A stretch of DNA of 33,179 nt, from positions 1 through 33,179 of the forward strand of contig JBAUMZ010000166.1 of the NCBI GenBank assembly GCA_049578985.1. Direction: 5' to 3'. Shown here piece after piece: positions 32,048-33,179 of this stretch (positions within the stretch are counted from its first letter, which is position 1; each line of letters begins with the position of its first letter). The notes under the pieces were generated by a model. That model was given only the letters and a program-made list of their open reading frames with translations. It was not told the origin of the DNA and did not search any database. The translations under genes and the position numbers were made by a program. The stretch is from TH5896 sp049578985 (GTDB lineage: Archaea; Thermoproteota; Nitrososphaeria; Nitrososphaerales; Nitrososphaeraceae).

Positions 32048-32203
32048 AGGGCTGGGGGTTAGAACTTGAGACAATACGCGGTGTAACAAGAGGACATTTT
32101 ATGTAACAGAACTCTCAAACAGATGAGTCATTGGTTAAGACTCGCTTATGAGGCAAATAATTAGGCAAAATGGTTAAAGTGACTGGTATAGTACAAGGTC
32201 TGC

Positions 32204-32686
32204 ATGGCAAAGCAATACAAGAATCCTATTCCGACTGTTGACATTATCATTGAACAGAATTCAAGAATTCTGATGATAAGAAGAAAGAACGAGCCATACA
32301 AGGGGTGCTTAGCACTTCCAGGAGGATTCGTAAACGAAGGGGAAAGAATTGAAGATGCTGCTACGAGAGAAGCAAATGAAGAAACGTCCTTGGATGTCGG
32401 CCTGAGGGAAATTCTTGGAATTTATTCGGATCCAAAAAGGGATCCGCGGGGACATTTGATGTCCACAGTATTTGTAGGAATGATTCCCGTTGATGACAAT
32501 ATCGAAACGGTGGAGGGTTCAGCTCAGGACGATGCAGCAGAGATAGAATGGATTAATTTAGGATCTCTCGATAACAGTAATATTGCTTTTGATCACAAGA
32601 AGATTCTTTATGACTACAAAGCTTGGAAGCTGTCTGGCGGCACATTCTGGTCGTCAAAAAACGAGTCTAACAATAAAGCCATTTGA
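32204..32686 (+). CDS. Nudix hydrolase (ADP-ribose pyrophosphatase-like)
   Basis: 160 residues. The Nudix box runs from Gly41 to Leu63 (GFVNEGERIEDAATREANEE, then TSL), with Glu47, Arg55, Glu56, Glu59 and Glu60 in register. The usual Gly before the last hydrophobic is Ser62. VDIIIEQNSRILMIRRKNEP and LALPGG before it, and GIYSDPKRDPRGHLMSTVFV after it, are typical of ADP-ribose/NADH-type Nudix enzymes. It would hydrolyse nucleoside diphosphate derivatives in the cytoplasm using magnesium. Exact substrate unknown. The start ATG 32204 is in clean context. Confidence 0.9.
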   Translation: MAKQYKNPIPTVDIIIEQNSRILMIRRKNEPYKGCLALPGGFVNEGERIEDAATREANEETSLDVGLREILGIYSDPKRDPRGHLMSTVFVGMIPVDDNIETVEGSAQDDAAEIEWINLGSLDNSNIAFDHKKILYDYKAWKLSGGTFWSSKNESNNKAI

Positions 32687-32926
32687 GTCAGCTACATTAA
32701 CTTGTACTCCATCTGCTACCAAAAAAAGTATCGATAGTACAATGAATAATTACGACCATAACATGCCGTTATAATTGATACCATAAACAGAGACTATGAT
32801 AGATTATAATCTGCCTTCATGTATTAAAACTCTCACTACGCAAAATCTGGAATTTTGCGTTTACCTTGACTAGCCATTCGAATAAATTTAATTGAGTATT
32901 TTGAAATATTTGAGATTGACAAATAA
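32687..32926. other. AT-rich intergenic stretch
   Basis: No gene is seen. It contains runs such as aaaaaaa and a short inverted element (caaaatctggaattttg near 32840-32856: arms caaaat and attttg) that could be a terminator after the Nudix gene. Confidence 0.35.
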
Positions 32927-33037
32927 CTCCTGTACTTTATAGAGACAGATGAGGGAGAAGTTGTGTTCGATATTGAGGTGACAGAAAGTCAATTCGCAAC
33001 ACAGTTAATTTCTTGCATTATTTTAGTGGTCAAATAG
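32927..33037 (+). pseudogene. Short coding-like remnant
   Basis: 36 codons open after TAA 32924-32926 without a start: LLYFIETDEGEVVFDIEVTE, then SQFATQLISCIILVVK, ending TAG 33035. The first 25 residues look like true protein (acidic strand pattern). It may be an internal piece of a lost gene. The remaining bases to the window end show nothing. Confidence 0.3.
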
Positions 33038-33179
33038 TATAAGGTTGTTATAGTAGAATATATTATTTTACTAGTAAAGCCTTATCGTCAATAACTTGAA
33101 TGAATATTTATAATCAAATGCAATGAATCATAGATTTAGTACTGTGCATGCATCCATATATATAATACAGATTCTTTGA

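Noticed and set aside
1..33179. tRNA, rRNA or CRISPR arrays
   Set aside because: No T-loop-like ttcgaat context with matching acceptor arms, no conserved rRNA segments and no regularly spaced repeats were found; the only tandem repeats are two-copy or microsatellite.

Overview
The window looks like chromosome from an ammonia-oxidising archaeon of the Nitrososphaerales (Thaumarchaeota). The sequence is AT-rich. Several starts sit about 23-28 nt downstream of an archaeal TATA box, as expected for leaderless transcripts. The gene content also fits: a secreted PQQ-type sugar dehydrogenase, a two-PDZ HtrA, a secreted thrombospondin-type-3 protein, an XPB helicase, a C2H2 finger protein, a DUF1059 protein, a small parvulin and many small one- or two-helix membrane proteins. 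No rRNA, tRNA, CRISPR array, transposase or ammonia-oxidation gene was found. The taxonomic assignment is inferred from content and style, not from a marker gene.

Layout. 1-5.7 kb: accessory genes, including a membrane-anchored hypothetical, two HEPN-type proteins, a lone response-regulator receiver and several very small or decayed genes. 5.7-9.4 kb: a secreted calcium-binding-type protein, then a badly decayed ATPase resembling replication ATPases of mobile elements, with its still-open upstream partner. 9.6-13.1 kb: secreted hypotheticals, a ribbon-helix-helix protein with a tandem repeat upstream, and a C2H2 zinc-finger protein. 13.4-19.5 kb: XPB helicase, an NnrS-like membrane protein split by one in-frame stop, and secreted HtrA. 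19.5-24.9 kb: a class III aminotransferase remnant, a small hypothetical followed by MscS channel and a DUF432-like protein, a Cys-rich secreted protein and the PQQ dehydrogenase. 25-33 kb: small membrane proteins, a metallo-beta-lactamase-fold protein, a CoA-binding protein, a universal stress protein, DUF1059, parvulin, an F420/FMN-type oxidoreductase and a Nudix hydrolase.

The most striking feature is hidden decay. In many 'intergenic' stretches, and inside or just after several apparent genes, the coding frame continues past a single in-frame stop or resumes in another frame after a one-base (once a 7-base) indel. The clearest cases are the mobile-element ATPase (one TAG and about three frameshifts), the NnrS-like gene (one TAA), the XPB 3' end (one TAG followed by 27 more sense codons), a 40-residue microprotein broken by a 7-bp tandem duplication, a class III aminotransferase fragment, and a signal peptide cut off by one base. 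All three stop codons and several indel types are involved. This points to real gene decay, or less likely consensus-sequence error, rather than a recoding system.

As a set, the intact genes suggest envelope and stress physiology: secreted protease and dehydrogenase, osmotic channel, stress protein, prolyl isomerase and Nudix clean-up. They are interspersed with an eroding accessory region. I did not find a convincing new multi-gene system. The best leads are the two HEPN proteins, the thaumarchaeal ATPase family that survives here only as a wreck, and the repeated pattern of single-lesion genes.
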